From assembly GCA_030430345.1 (NCBI GenBank), contig JAUIFT010000241.1, positions 1-5,492 on the forward strand: 5,492 nt of DNA, read 5' to 3'. The translations under genes were made by a program, and so were the position numbers. The stretch is from Calditrichia bacterium. Its GTDB lineage: Bacteria; Calditrichota; Calditrichia; RBG-13-44-9; J042. This document shows positions 5,358 to 5,492 of the stretch, piece by piece. Numbering within the stretch: position 1 is the stretch's first letter; each line of letters begins with the position of its first letter. The notes below the pieces were generated by a model, which saw only the letters and a program-made list of their open reading frames with translations, made no database searches and was not told the DNA's origin.

Positions 5358-5492
5358 ATGGACCAGCAGAATCTGAGAGGCGAATGGGGAAAGGCAATAA
5401 CGATTGGTGGCCGGGAAGAACAACAGGATAGCGTAGAAATATTTTCCGCGAACCAATCCACCCTGCTAATTGTTGCAGACGGTATGGGTGGC
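5358..5492 (+). CDS. PP2C-family (PPM) protein phosphatase, N-terminal fragment
   Basis: The frame opens at ATG 5358 and is still open at the window edge, giving 45 residues. GGAG (5349-5352) lies five bases upstream and supports the start. The sequence ITIGGREEQQDS (14-25) followed by STLLIVADGMGG (34-45) matches the opening of bacterial PP2C phosphatases. In these, an early R..NED-type motif and the A-D-G-M-G-G motif supply Asp ligands for the two Mn/Mg ions (here D24 and D41). Such enzymes remove phosphate from Ser/Thr residues, often opposing a Hanks-type kinase. The usual Asn-Glu before the first Asp is Gln-Gln here. There is no signal peptide or membrane segment in the visible part, so the start of the protein looks cytosolic. 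The remaining roughly 200 residues, and any kinase, FHA or receptor partner, would lie to the right. SpoIIE-like phosphatases are the alternative, but A-D-G-M-G-G favours the classic PP2C group. Confidence 0.82.
   Translation, partial: MDQQNLRGEWGKAITIGGREEQQDSVEIFSANQSTLLIVADGMGG

Noticed and set aside
1..5492. CRISPR array, toxin-antitoxin pair, insertion sequence or phage defence genes
   Set aside because: I looked for regularly spaced repeats, paired small overlapping genes, transposase motifs and terminal inverted repeats and found none.

Overview
This window reads as ordinary chromosomal DNA from a free-living, Gram-negative-type bacterium. It has moderate GC content, AT-rich intergenic gaps and one solitary tRNA gene. 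There are no insertion sequences, integrases, CRISPR repeats or phage genes. Three points hint at a lineage near the Bacteroidota/Calditrichota (FCB) side of the tree: a FadN-type beta-oxidation protein, a long acidic omega subunit of RNA polymerase, and a promoter before it that also fits the Bacteroidota -33/-7 pattern. This placement is tentative, because nothing in 5.5 kb fixes the taxon.

Layout, left to right. (1) 2-346 is the C-terminal end of a FadN-like 3-hydroxyacyl-CoA dehydrogenase, cut by the window edge. (2) 465-761 encodes a divergent RNA polymerase omega subunit (rpoZ) with its own promoter, a strong ribosome binding site and a hairpin terminator. (3) 846-2450 encodes a complete YtcJ-type (Amidohydro_3) metal-dependent amidohydrolase. 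(4) 2461-3039, on the minus strand and convergent with the amidohydrolase, encodes a secreted beta-rich protein of unknown function. (5) 3040-3424 is a divergent intergenic region with a promoter-like sequence, a small dyad and a palindrome that contains the Shine-Dalgarno of the next gene. (6) 3425-4780 encodes a complete NtrC/AtoC-type sigma-54 response regulator that starts at TTG. (7) 4840-5015 is a self-contained tRNA-Asp(GUC) unit: A-tract, promoter, tRNA with encoded CCA, terminator. (8) 5016-5357 has no convincing gene but holds a promoter candidate and two overlapping, mutually exclusive inverted repeats. (9) 5358-5492 is the first 45 codons of a PP2C-type protein phosphatase, running off the right edge.

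The left half is housekeeping and metabolism (fatty-acid oxidation, RNA polymerase, hydrolase). The right half is signalling: a sigma-54 activator with no kinase beside it, then, across the tRNA, a Ser/Thr-type phosphatase. I see no evidence that the genes form one pathway, and most appear to be separate transcription units. I did not find a clear undescribed system. The points most worth a second look are the omega subunit with an acidic insert, the palindrome-embedded ribosome binding site, the folded leader of the phosphatase gene and the unassigned secreted protein.
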